From the NCBI GenBank assembly GCA_910587515.1, contig CAJULW010000041.1, forward strand, positions 1-13,180: DNA of 13,180 bases, given 5' to 3'. A program made the position numbers and the translations under genes. The stretch comes from an uncultured Duncaniella sp. (GTDB lineage: Bacteria > Bacteroidota > Bacteroidia > Bacteroidales > Muribaculaceae). The notes under the pieces are model-generated. The model saw only the letters and a list, made by a program, of their open reading frames with translations. It ran no database searches and was not told the origin of the DNA. This document shows, one piece after another, positions 1 to 6,406 of the stretch; within the stretch, counting starts at the first letter, position 1; every line of letters begins with the position of its first letter.

Positions 1-314
1 GTAGGGATTTTTAGTGAAGGAATCAGCACGGTTTCCGTTTCGGAAAATATCGCGCCTTTTTCAACGGTTATTTCAATTTCCTGTTGGTATGTGACCGGGA
101 AACTGCGGAGCGTTTCGCTCACTGTGGTGTCTCCGTCTTTGGTGTCAACGGAGTAATATTCAACTTTCATGGAGCCTGCACGCCGTGCTCCGGTCATTCT
201 TGAAATCTGGTCGAGAGGAGTTGAGGAAGGTCGTATTTTGACGATGCGGGAGTCTATTTCGCTACGAAGCAGTCCAGGGGAGAGTTCGTTGGTCAGGGTC
301 GTGGTTAATTGCAT
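1..314 (-). CDS. Partial protein of unknown function, possibly phage-structural-like (C-terminus outside window)
   Basis: An open frame runs from an ATG at 314 down to base 1 without a stop, giving about 104 residues of an incomplete protein. The start reads MQLTTTLTNELSPGLL, followed by a basic stretch (SRIVKIRP), then TPLDQISR, RRAGSMKVEYYSVDT and a beta-rich segment rich in Thr, Glu and Val. There is no signal peptide or membrane segment. The N-terminal style (TPxxxxIxR, then a basic and aromatic strand, then alternating strands) loosely resembles major capsid or other virion structural proteins seen in Bacteroidales genomes. This is a resemblance I infer, not a family I can prove. The gene starts 38 bases after the stop of the small acidic protein gene on the same strand and probably shares its promoter. 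No clear ribosome binding site is visible. It could equally be an ordinary conserved hypothetical protein. Confidence 0.6.
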   Translation of the reverse strand, partial: MQLTTTLTNELSPGLLRSEIDSRIVKIRPSSTPLDQISRMTGARRAGSMKVEYYSVDTKDGDTTVSETLRSFPVTYQQEIEITVEKGAIFSETETVLIPSLKIP

Positions 315-352
315 GTTTTTGTGGTTGATAGGTTGGGTAATTTGGGGTTCTT

Positions 353-649
353 TTATTCCGGCCATACGCTTTGGCGGGTATTGGCGAGAACTGTTGAATT
401 TGAGTCGGGTAGTTCGTCAGTGGGTTCTGTCAGGTCGTCGTCGATGTGTCGTAGAAGTTCCCAAAGGCTATATTGTCTTGGTGGTTTGGCCGTTTCGTTG
501 CTGTTTTGTGACGGTGAATGAGGCTGTGGTTGGTGGGCTGAATCGTTGCCACCGTTTGTTTCGGTTGCGTCGGCTTGGGTGTTTATATCGTTCAAAGGGG
601 TTTCAGTGATGTTTGGAACCGGATCGGTGGTAGTGTCGTTTGTTTCCAT
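353..649 (-). CDS. Small acidic low-complexity hypothetical protein (98 aa)
   Basis: I do not recognise this protein. Residues 1 to about 57 are rich in Asn, Thr, Asp, Pro, Ser and Gln, with no hydrophobic core, and look disordered. A short more ordered part follows (YSLWELLRHIDDDL, about residues 60-73), then an acidic tail ending in WPE. There is no signal peptide, Cys residue or membrane segment. A good Bacteroidota -7 box lies about 43 bases upstream (692-700). The ompA terminator separates this gene from ompA, so it begins its own transcript. The next gene on the strand follows after 38 bases. In phages a disordered acidic protein before a capsid gene can be a scaffold or assembly factor. 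That reading depends entirely on the uncertain identity of the downstream gene. The promoter and clean spacing argue that the gene is real. Confidence 0.55.
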   Translation of the reverse strand: METNDTTTDPVPNITETPLNDINTQADATETNGGNDSAHQPQPHSPSQNSNETAKPPRQYSLWELLRHIDDDLTEPTDELPDSNSTVLANTRQSVWPE

Positions 650-691
650 TGTTTCAGTTGTTTTTTTGTTTTGTGGCAGTCGATCGACATT

Positions 692-721
692 GCAAAGTTA
701 TGTGTCATGGGATGGTGAAAA
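692..721 (-). promoter_or_regulatory. Bacteroidota-type promoter for the 98-aa gene
   Basis: On the minus strand TAACTTTGC (bases 700 to 692) matches the Bacteroidota -7 consensus TAnnTTTGC. A T-rich stretch (TTTT, 721-718) stands about 17 bases upstream and is a weak -33 element, a little close to the usual 19-21 spacing. The predicted transcript start near 685 gives a 5' leader of about 35 bases to the ATG at 649. Confidence 0.6.
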
Positions 722-745
722 GGTGCGGTAACGCAAAAAGGAGAT

Positions 746-780
746 AAAAAAAATCCCTGTCGCTGTGCGGCAGGGATTTT
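746..780 (-). terminator. Intrinsic terminator of the ompA-like gene
   Basis: A stem of 10 Watson-Crick pairs (750-759 with 771-780: AAAATCCCTG / CAGGGATTTT), extended by three more pairs around a CTGTG loop, lies 20 bases beyond the ompA-like stop codon. Read on the minus strand it is followed by an eight-T run (753-746). This is a textbook rho-independent terminator on the minus strand. On the plus strand it lacks a following T run. Confidence 0.85.
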
Positions 781-799
781 AGTGTTGATCGTGTGGTTG

Positions 800-1927
800 T
801 TATTCTTCAAGAGTACAGATTGATACTCGGTTCCATGATTCTTCTGCAAACATGGTTCCTATACCTTCGCCTTTGGCGTCGATACGGTCAGCCGCGATGC
901 GGTATTTTTTGATGAGAGAGTTCTTTACGGATTGGGCACGGGCTGTCGCGAGTCGTTCGTTTACTTCGATAGAGCCGTCAGGAGATGCATAGCCACGGAT
1001 TTGGACTTTTGCTTTTGGATGATTGTTGAGGTATGCGGCTATCATATCTACGTTTGGCATTTGGTCGGGGGTGATTACACTTGACCCGATTTTGAAGAAT
1101 ACGTAGCGAACGGATGAGAGTGTGTTCTCTTTAACGACCTTTGCAGGCTTGGATTCGGCAGCTGCGAGTGCGGCTGTTAGTTCCGCATTGCGTGCATTGG
1201 CAGCTGCGAGTGCTGCGTCGCGACCGTCAATGTCTGCGCGAAGTGCGTTTACGCGGGAGTTTAGTTCGGAAAGTTCAGCGGAATTGTCCGGAGGACAGGT
1301 TACGCATTCGAAACCGGGGCCGAAGTTATAGTTGAATCCGACGGCCAGATTGAAATTTGCGCGATGGGCGTTCATGCCCATGTTTTTATAGGGGGTTCCG
1401 TTGCCGGTAAGGTTCCACTGTACGCTTGGTTTAAGGGCGATAGAGAAATTGTCGGATACAGCGAAGTTGAAATTAAGACCGGCTTTCGCATCGATATGGT
1501 TGGTGTCGCTTCCATAGGATACGAATTCATGGCCCCATCCGATGCCGAGGAGAGCGTCTACTGTGAAGGGGCGTTGGTCGCAACTGAATCCAAGGAATGC
1601 ATTGGTCAGGTTGAAAGTGCCGTAGGCTCCGAGATATGAGTCGTCGAAAGCGGTCTTGCTATGGCGTCCACCGTTGACTGACGATGTGTTGATGCCGAAC
1701 ATACTCTCAATACCAAGCCCGAAAAGAGGACTTACCTGTTTGCCTACGTGTACACCTATGGCCGGACGGATGTTGCCTAAGAAAGAATGACCCTTTAGAG
1801 GTGTCGTTACTCCGGCGTCAAGGCCGATTTGCCAATTGTCACCGAATGTGGGTTCGATGAGTTCCTGTGAGGAAGCTCCCATCACGCAGCAGCCCACAAG
1901 AGCTGAAGCAAGAAAGAATTTTTTCAT
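800..1927 (-). CDS. OmpA-family outer membrane protein (beta-barrel plus peptidoglycan-binding domain)
   Basis: This is a 375-residue outer membrane protein that likely anchors the outer membrane to peptidoglycan. An N-terminal signal (MKKFFLASALVGCCVMGASS, then QE) precedes a Gly- and aromatic-rich beta-barrel (about 24-206). Next come a short CVTCPPD linker with two Cys (208, 211), an Ala-rich predicted coiled coil (about 216-260) and a C-terminal OmpA domain (about 270-375). The OmpA domain shows GYASPDG and the helix motif NERLATARAQSV, with Arg330 at the position of E. coli OmpA Arg286. The E. coli Asp271 position is Ser315 here, with Asp317 two residues on, as in other GYASPxG proteins of Bacteroidales. 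An LVGC sequence in the signal resembles a lipobox, but the stretch before it is short, so signal peptidase I cleavage after ASS is more likely. The gene is monocistronic, with a promoter at 1992-2024 and a terminator at 746-780. Confidence 0.92.
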   Translation of the reverse strand: MKKFFLASALVGCCVMGASSQELIEPTFGDNWQIGLDAGVTTPLKGHSFLGNIRPAIGVHVGKQVSPLFGLGIESMFGINTSSVNGGRHSKTAFDDSYLGAYGTFNLTNAFLGFSCDQRPFTVDALLGIGWGHEFVSYGSDTNHIDAKAGLNFNFAVSDNFSIALKPSVQWNLTGNGTPYKNMGMNAHRANFNLAVGFNYNFGPGFECVTCPPDNSAELSELNSRVNALRADIDGRDAALAAANARNAELTAALAAAESKPAKVVKENTLSSVRYVFFKIGSSVITPDQMPNVDMIAAYLNNHPKAKVQIRGYASPDGSIEVNERLATARAQSVKNSLIKKYRIAADRIDAKGEGIGTMFAEESWNRVSICTLEE

Positions 1928-1991
1928 GTTTGTTTACTTTTAGTTGATGCGTTTTTTTTGGTTTCTTATCTGATATAGTTGTTAAGTCGCT

Positions 1992-2024
1992 GCAAAAGTG
2001 GAGGTGCTAATAAGAGATTCCAAA
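1992..2024 (-). promoter_or_regulatory. Bacteroidota-type promoter for the ompA-like gene
   Basis: On the minus strand a TTTG (-33 box, bases 2024-2021) is followed after 20 bases by CACTTTTGC (2000-1992), close to the -7 consensus TAnnTTTGC with the leading T changed to C. The predicted start near 1985 gives a leader of about 58 bases that is A-rich just before the ATG (1927), typical of translation initiation in this phylum. Confidence 0.6.
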
Positions 2025-2180
2025 AAATTAATTATTTATGCTTAATATTTTATCGTGAGTTACACGGCCCTCGTCTGAAGCATGATGAAACTCTGTTGTC
2101 CAAGTTGACGGACTCTTCCGTCTGCCTGGAAGCCATGTGGCTGTTGTTTCAGATAAACAATCGTTGAGGTGATAAAGTTG

Positions 2181-2405
2181 ATGTATGTCTGTTCTCCTAT
2201 TCGGAATGAGATGTGTCGGGAAGAGCCTGATTTAGAAAATTTAACGCTTTCGGCCATGATTGAAAAGACGGTTTTCGATGACGGAGGTTATTGTAGGATG
2301 TACTTTAAGGTCTCGTTGACGTATGAAGTTATAACATTAAGAATTGCAGAGTGTTTGGATGTGTCGGGGACGGATATTGAAAAACTTATTGTGTGTGATA
2401 CATGA
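2181..2405 (+). CDS. Doubtful small ORF (74 aa), perhaps a relic
   Basis: A frame from ATG 2181 (an in-frame GTG lies at 2169) to a TGA at 2405 would encode a 74-residue acidic soluble protein with four Cys. It has no signal peptide, membrane segment or motif I recognise. The C-terminal half (EVITLRIAECLDVSGTDIEKLI) could form helices reminiscent of a helix-turn-helix, but the match is not convincing. No ribosome binding site or promoter with good spacing is visible, and a minus-strand frame overlaps its first third. It may be a decayed gene fragment or chance. I list it because it is the longest plausible plus-strand frame in this gap. Confidence 0.2.
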   Translation: MYVCSPIRNEMCREEPDLENLTLSAMIEKTVFDDGGYCRMYFKVSLTYEVITLRIAECLDVSGTDIEKLIVCDT

Positions 2406-2501
2406 AGGTGTGCATCCATCGTTCTGATCAGAAGGGCTAAATGGATATAAATAAATGTTTTAAAACATATTTTCATAGTAAGGTAAATAACTGGAAATTT
2501 G

Positions 2502-2519
2502 TAATTTTGTCATTGACAA
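2502..2519 (+). promoter_or_regulatory. Possible -7 box and operator-like palindrome upstream of the Nudix regulator
   Basis: TAATTTTG (2502-2509) fits the -7 core TAnnTTTG, though no good -33 box stands 19-21 bases before it. Overlapping it, TTGTC-ATT-GACAA (2507-2519) is a 5-bp inverted repeat with a 3-base centre. A dyad on top of a promoter is where an autoregulatory operator would sit. The assignment is tentative. The alternative is that TTTG at 2506-2509 is a -33 box for a poor -7 near 2530. Confidence 0.3.
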
Positions 2520-2559
2520 GCTTAAAACATTATACTATCCTTAAATTTTTATCAAAAAC

Positions 2560-3273
2560 ATGGCGGCTCCTCTTGCCAATAATCATATTTCTGTCGATTG
2601 TGTCGTCTTTGGATTTGACGGGGCTAATCTGCGTGTGCTTTTGGTCAAGCGTAGCGGATGTGACGCAGGTGGCGAGTATAATGATATGAAGTTGCCTGGT
2701 AGTCTGATTTATCTTGACGAGGATCTCGATGAGGCCGCTGGCCGTGTGCTTGAAGAGCTTACCGGTCTGAAAGATTTGCGTCTGACGCAATTTAAGGCGT
2801 TTGGGTCGAAAGACCGTACCAGAAATCCCCGTGATTTACGTTGGTTGGAAAGGGCTCAGCAGGCTAAGGTGGAGAGGATTGTCACCATAGCTTATTTTTC
2901 TTTGGTGAAGCTTGACAAGGAGCTTGAAAAAGCGGTAAACGCAGATATGGTTGAGTGGCGCAGGGTCGGAGATCTGGGGCTGCTCGCGTTCGATCATAAT
3001 CAGATAATAGAAGATGCGCTTAAGGCTATACGCAGGGAGGTTGATAACAATAGGTCGCTTTTGTTTGATTTGCTTCCGAAGAAATTTACCGCTTCGCAGT
3101 TGCGTATGTTGACCGAGATCATTTATGGAAAGACTCTTGATGTCAGAAATTTTCATAAAAAGATATCGCAGATGCCATATATAGTGCCTTTGGATGAACG
3201 GCAGCAAGGTGTGGCCCATCGTGCCGCACGCTATTATCGTTTCGACAGGAAATCCTATACAGGTATCAGGTAG
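2560..3273 (+). CDS. xylR: Nudix-domain transcriptional regulator of pentose utilisation (XylR/AraR type)
   Basis: This 237-residue protein has a Nudix fold (about 8-145) and a C-terminal winged-helix domain (about 165-237) with LLPKKFT (171-177), LRMLTEIIYGKTLD and RNFHKKI (197-202). That is the architecture of NrtR/AraR-like regulators. In Bacteroides, Nudix-type regulators of this kind are known to control arabinose and xylose genes by sensing the sugar or its product. The Nudix box (47-70) is degenerate: the second Gly is Ser48, Glu54 is kept, but the RExxEE core reads R62-V63-L-E-E66-L67, so two metal-binding Glu positions are lost. The protein is therefore probably a sensor rather than a hydrolase. 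It lies 58 bases before xylB, on the same strand and at the head of the cluster, which points to xylose control and autoregulation. The ATG at 2560 follows an A-rich leader. An arabinose effector (AraR) is the main alternative, given the GH51 gene downstream. Confidence 0.88.
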   Translation: MAAPLANNHISVDCVVFGFDGANLRVLLVKRSGCDAGGEYNDMKLPGSLIYLDEDLDEAAGRVLEELTGLKDLRLTQFKAFGSKDRTRNPRDLRWLERAQQAKVERIVTIAYFSLVKLDKELEKAVNADMVEWRRVGDLGLLAFDHNQIIEDALKAIRREVDNNRSLLFDLLPKKFTASQLRMLTEIIYGKTLDVRNFHKKISQMPYIVPLDERQQGVAHRAARYYRFDRKSYTGIR

Positions 3274-3289
3274 TGTCGTTGATTTGACA
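3274..3289 (+). promoter_or_regulatory. Candidate operator-like dyad between xylR and xylB
   Basis: Directly after the xylR stop codon the sequence TGTC-N8-GACA (3274-3289) forms a short dyad and begins with TGTCGTTGA. A near-identical nonamer stands upstream of xylR (TGTCATTGA, 2508-2516) and of xylE (TGTCGTCGA, 6292-6300). A shared element before three genes of one regulon could be the regulator binding site. The nonamer is short, the dyad spacing differs among sites, and no binding motif for this regulator is available to me here. Confidence 0.25.
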
Positions 3290-3331
3290 TATTGAACTTT
3301 ATTATAATTAAAAATAAAACCAGATAGAAAC

Positions 3332-4816
3332 ATGTATCTTTTAGGATATGACATAGGGAGTTCGTCAGTGAAGGCGAGTCTTGTTGAGGCTGAGACAGGT
3401 AAGACTGTGGCTTCAGATTTTTATCCCAAGACCGAGGCCGAGATTATAGCCGTTAAGGCTGGTTGGGCCGAACAGCAGCCACGGCATTGGTGGGATTCCT
3501 TGAAACATGCTACCGCAAGTGTTCTTGGGATTTCAAAGGTCGATCCGAAGGATATAAAGGCGATCGGCATATCATATCAGATGCATGGCCTTGTGATGGT
3601 TGATAAATATAAAGTGCCATTGCGCCCGGCTATTATATGGTGCGATTCGCGAGGTGTGCCATATGGTGAGAAGGCTTTCGGGGTACTTGGCGAGGAGAAG
3701 TGTCTTGGTCATCTTCTTAATTCTCCGGGCAATTTCACCGCGACAAAACTTGCGTGGGTGAAAGAGAATGAGCCTGATGTTTTCGATAAGATAGATAAGA
3801 TCATGCTGCCCGGTGACTATATAGCTATGCGTCTGACCGATAGGGTATGCACGACAGTGTCGGGTCTTTCCGAAATGATGTTATGGGATTTCAAAGAAGG
3901 GAAGGTCGCTGATTTTCTTATGGAGTATTTCGGATATGACCGTGATCTGATTCCTGAAATAGTGCCTACATTCTCTATACAGGGGCGTGTCACGGCCGAG
4001 GCTGCAGCCGAGCTTGGTTTGGCCGAAGGAACGGCTGTGTCGTATCGAGCCGGGGATCAGCCTAACAATGCGTTGTCGCTCAATGTGTTCAATCCCGGTG
4101 AGATCGCTTCGACAGCAGGAACTTCCGGAGTGGTCTATGGTGTGCTCGGTGAGGTTAATTATGATACCAAGAGTCGCGTCAACACTTTCGCCCATGTGAA
4201 TCATAGTAGTGATAGAACACGTCTTGGGGTGCTTCTTTGTATAAATGGGACTGGGATACTAAATTCATGGGTGAAACGAACGATCGCTCCTGAAGGTATA
4301 GGGTATGCCGAGATGAATGAAGTGGCTTCGAAGGCGCCTATAGGGTCGGCTGGTGTTTCGATCATACCTTTTGGCAATGGTGCTGAACGTGTGCTCCAGA
4401 ACAAGGAGGTCAATTGTTCGATTCATGGGGTGAACTTCCTTACCCATAATAAATCACATTTACTTCGCGCGGCTCAGGAGGGTATAGTTTTTTCCTTCAT
4501 GTATGGAATGGAGATAATGGAAAATATGGGAATGCCTATAAATAAGATCCATGCCGGACACGCCAATATGTTCCTCAGCCCGCTTTTCCGTAACACTCTC
4601 GCAGGAGTCAGCGGGGCGGCTATCGAGTTGTATGACACTGACGGTTCGGTCGGTGCGGCCAAAGGCGCCGGTATGGGCGCTGGTATCTACCGTGACAACA
4701 ATGACGCTTTTGCTTCGCTCAAAAAGATAGAGGTCATAGAGCCTGTCGAGACAGAACGCAGGGCTTATATTGATGCGTATGCGATGTGGAAGGAGCGTCT
4801 GATGCGTGATATATGA
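3332..4816 (+). CDS. xylB: Xylulokinase
   Basis: The product phosphorylates D-xylulose with ATP to xylulose 5-phosphate in the cytoplasm, the entry into the pentose phosphate pathway. The 494-residue length is usual for the FGGY kinase family. The N-terminal lobe starts with the phosphate loop DIGSSSVK (7-14). SYQMHGLV (81-88) is the substrate-side motif typical of xylulokinases, and Asp242 in YRAGDQPNNA is the expected catalytic base. The second lobe begins with the nucleotide-binding GTSG (263-266), and the C-terminal lobe carries the Gly-rich GAAKGAGMGAG. The gene sits 58 bases after the regulator and 48 bases before xylA, so cotranscription is likely. The ATG at 3332 is preceded by an A-rich leader rather than a Shine-Dalgarno sequence. 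L-ribulokinase or L-fuculokinase are other FGGY members, but adjacent xylA and the MHG motif favour xylulose. Confidence 0.95.
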   Translation: MYLLGYDIGSSSVKASLVEAETGKTVASDFYPKTEAEIIAVKAGWAEQQPRHWWDSLKHATASVLGISKVDPKDIKAIGISYQMHGLVMVDKYKVPLRPAIIWCDSRGVPYGEKAFGVLGEEKCLGHLLNSPGNFTATKLAWVKENEPDVFDKIDKIMLPGDYIAMRLTDRVCTTVSGLSEMMLWDFKEGKVADFLMEYFGYDRDLIPEIVPTFSIQGRVTAEAAAELGLAEGTAVSYRAGDQPNNALSLNVFNPGEIASTAGTSGVVYGVLGEVNYDTKSRVNTFAHVNHSSDRTRLGVLLCINGTGILNSWVKRTIAPEGIGYAEMNEVASKAPIGSAGVSIIPFGNGAERVLQNKEVNCSIHGVNFLTHNKSHLLRAAQEGIVFSFMYGMEIMENMGMPINKIHAGHANMFLSPLFRNTLAGVSGAAIELYDTDGSVGAAKGAGMGAGIYRDNNDAFASLKKIEVIEPVETERRAYIDAYAMWKERLMRDI

Positions 4817-4864
4817 ATTGTGAAGAATTAATTAAAAAAATCTAAATCTTTATATTAAATCATT

Positions 4865-6181
4865 ATGGCAGTAAAAGAATATTTTCCCGGTATAGGGAAA
4901 ATCAAATTTGAAGGCAAGGATTCGAAGAATCCGATGGCTTATCGTTATTATGACGCAGAGAAGTTGATTCTCGGCAAACCGATGAAAGAATGGCTCAAGT
5001 TTGCAATGGCATGGTGGCATACGCTTTGTGCTGAAGGCGGTGATCAATTTGGCGGTGTGTCAAAAAAATTCCCGTGGAATTGCGGTGACGATGCTGTAGC
5101 TATCGCAAAACAGAAGGTTGACGCCGGTTTCGAGTTCATGCAGAAGATGGGTATAGAATATTTCTGTTTCCATGATGTGGATCTCGTGGATGAAGGGTGC
5201 TCTATCGAAGAATATGAGAGCAATATGAAAGAAATCGTCGCCTATCTCAAGGAGAAAATGGCAGAGACCGGCATCAAGAATCTTTGGGGTACGGCAAACG
5301 TGTTCAGCAACGGACGTTATATGAACGGTGCTGCTACTAACCCTGATTTCGATGTTGTCGCACGCGCAGCCGTACAGATCAAAAACGCGATCGACGCTAC
5401 AATAGAGCTTGGCGGAACCAACTATGTGTTCTGGGGAGGTCGTGAAGGCTATATGAGCTTGCTTAATACTGATCAGAAGCGTGAGAAGGAGCATCTTGCT
5501 ACAATGCTGCGTCTTGCACGCGACTATGCCCGTTCAAAAGGCTTTACCGGAACTTTCCTTATCGAGCCGAAGCCGATGGAACCGTCCAAGCATCAGTATG
5601 ATGTCGACAGCGAAACCGTAATCGGTTTCCTCAAACAGCATGGTCTTGACAAAGATTTCAAACTTAATATCGAAGTTAACCACGCTACTCTCGCGGGCCA
5701 TACTTTCGAACATGAACTCGCTGTCGCTGTTGACAACAATATGCTCGGATCTATCGATGCCAACCGTGGAGACTATCAGAACGGATGGGATACCGACCAG
5801 TTCCCGATCGACAACTATGAGCTTATCCAAGCGATGATGCAGATTATCCGTAATGGTGGTCTGGGTAATGGTGGTACCAATTTCGATGCTAAAACTCGTC
5901 GTAACTCTACAGATCTTGACGATATCTTCATCGCCCATATCGCAGGTATGGATGCTATGGCCCGTGCTCTCGAGAGCGCTGCCGCGCTTCTTGAAGAATC
6001 TCCCTATAAGGAAATGCTTCGTGAACGCTATGCTTCGTTTGATTCCGGCAAGGGTAAAGAGTTCGAGGATGGCAAGCTTACGCTCGAAGATGTATATGCC
6101 TACGGTAAGGCTAACGGTGAGCCTAAGCGCACCTCCGGCAAGCAGGAACTCTACGAGGCGATTGTGGCAATGTATTGCTAA
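4865..6181 (+). CDS. xylA: Xylose isomerase
   Basis: The enzyme interconverts D-xylose and D-xylulose with two divalent metals in a TIM barrel. At 438 residues it is the long (class II) form found in Bacteroides and E. coli. Visible landmarks are GGDQFGG (58-64), the catalytic pair His103/Asp106 in FHDVDL, metal and substrate residues Glu234 and Lys236 (LIEPKPMEP), Glu270 and His273 (NIEVNHATLAGH), Asp298 (GSIDANRGD), Asp309 and Asp311 (WDTDQFP) and Asp341 (GGTNFDAKTRR). All correspond to E. coli XylA residues with an offset of two, and none is missing. The gene follows xylB by 48 A/T-rich bases with no terminator between them. A large hairpin lies 22 bases after its stop. Its product is the substrate of the xylB kinase, so the pair completes the isomerase pathway. 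Confidence 0.98.
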   Translation: MAVKEYFPGIGKIKFEGKDSKNPMAYRYYDAEKLILGKPMKEWLKFAMAWWHTLCAEGGDQFGGVSKKFPWNCGDDAVAIAKQKVDAGFEFMQKMGIEYFCFHDVDLVDEGCSIEEYESNMKEIVAYLKEKMAETGIKNLWGTANVFSNGRYMNGAATNPDFDVVARAAVQIKNAIDATIELGGTNYVFWGGREGYMSLLNTDQKREKEHLATMLRLARDYARSKGFTGTFLIEPKPMEPSKHQYDVDSETVIGFLKQHGLDKDFKLNIEVNHATLAGHTFEHELAVAVDNNMLGSIDANRGDYQNGWDTDQFPIDNYELIQAMMQIIRNGGLGNGGTNFDAKTRRNSTDLDDIFIAHIAGMDAMARALESAAALLEESPYKEMLRERYASFDSGKGKEFEDGKLTLEDVYAYGKANGEPKRTSGKQELYEAIVAMYC

Positions 6182-6406
6182 TCAACCAAATCATTATTCG
6201 GGATGTTCGTGTGGCCTCATGGCCACACGGGCATTTCCGTTATCACAGTGGATTTTTTCGTAATGTTAATGTCGATGCGGACCCTAAACAGTGTCGTCGA
6301 TGATCTCTCGACTCTGACTCATATTATATATATTTCTCCTCACGTTGTAAATATCCGACAGAAACAAATAAATTAACTATATAATTCCCCAAATTCTTAC
6401 CAAACC
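6182..6406 (+). promoter_or_regulatory. 225-base xylA-xylE intergenic region with possible regulatory dyad
   Basis: This is the longest gap within the cluster. It holds the hairpin at 6203-6234, then an inverted repeat GTCGA-N7-TCGAC (6296-6312) that starts inside TGTCGTCGA (6292-6300), a nonamer similar to those before xylR and xylB. An A/T-rich leader follows to the ATG at 6407. A separate promoter for xylE is plausible from the length, but I find no clear TAnnTTTG box. The best candidate (TTG at 6345-6347, then TAAATTAAC about 21 bases later) is weak. Confidence 0.35.
6203..6234 (+). terminator. Strong hairpin between xylA and xylE (attenuator, mRNA stabiliser or weak terminator)
   Basis: A perfect 9-bp stem CGTGTGGCC / GGCCACACG (6208-6216 and 6221-6229) with a TCAT loop can be extended, through two G-U pairs, to 14 bp (6203-6234). 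It begins 22 bases after the xylA stop. The bases after it (TTCCG) are not a T run, so full intrinsic termination is doubtful. It more likely causes partial termination or protects the upstream xylRBA message from 3' decay, setting a step in expression before the transporter gene. Confidence 0.6.

Larger units (their letters stand above)
1928..2559. other. 632-base region with no confident gene
   Basis: The stretch lies between the ompA-like gene (minus) and the Nudix regulator (plus). It contains the ompA promoter, a small perfect hairpin (GACGGA/TCCGTC, 2107-2122), a 12-base palindrome TTCTGATCAGAA (2422-2433), and one doubtful ORF (2181-2405). The last 100 bases are A/T-rich and form the regulator leader. 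Several overlapping short frames exist on both strands. None has a convincing start signal or a recognisable family. I see no tRNA, insertion sequence or direct repeat here. Confidence 0.6.

Noticed and set aside
314..355. Possible frameshift joining the 98-aa gene and the partial gene at the left edge into one protein
   Set aside because: The first frame ends at a clean TAA (353-355), a separate ATG starts at 314 after a normal 38-base gap, and the two proteins differ sharply in composition.
169..609. Plus-strand frame of 146 codons over the left-edge genes
   Set aside because: It lies antisense to two better supported minus-strand genes, has an unnatural Arg/Trp/Val-rich composition, and has no start signals.
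1364..1639. Plus-strand frame of 91 codons within the ompA-like gene
   Set aside because: It is the complement of the conserved beta-barrel coding sequence. No promoter or independent signal supports it.
1880..1927. Lipoprotein signal (LVGC) in the ompA-like protein
   Set aside because: The stretch before the Cys is only 12 residues, short for a lipoprotein signal, and a good signal peptidase I site (ASS before QE) follows. Beta-barrel proteins are rarely lipidated this way.
2060..2257. Minus-strand frame of 65 codons in the intergenic gap
   Set aside because: No promoter, ribosome site or known motif. It overlaps an equally weak plus-strand frame, so neither can be called with confidence.
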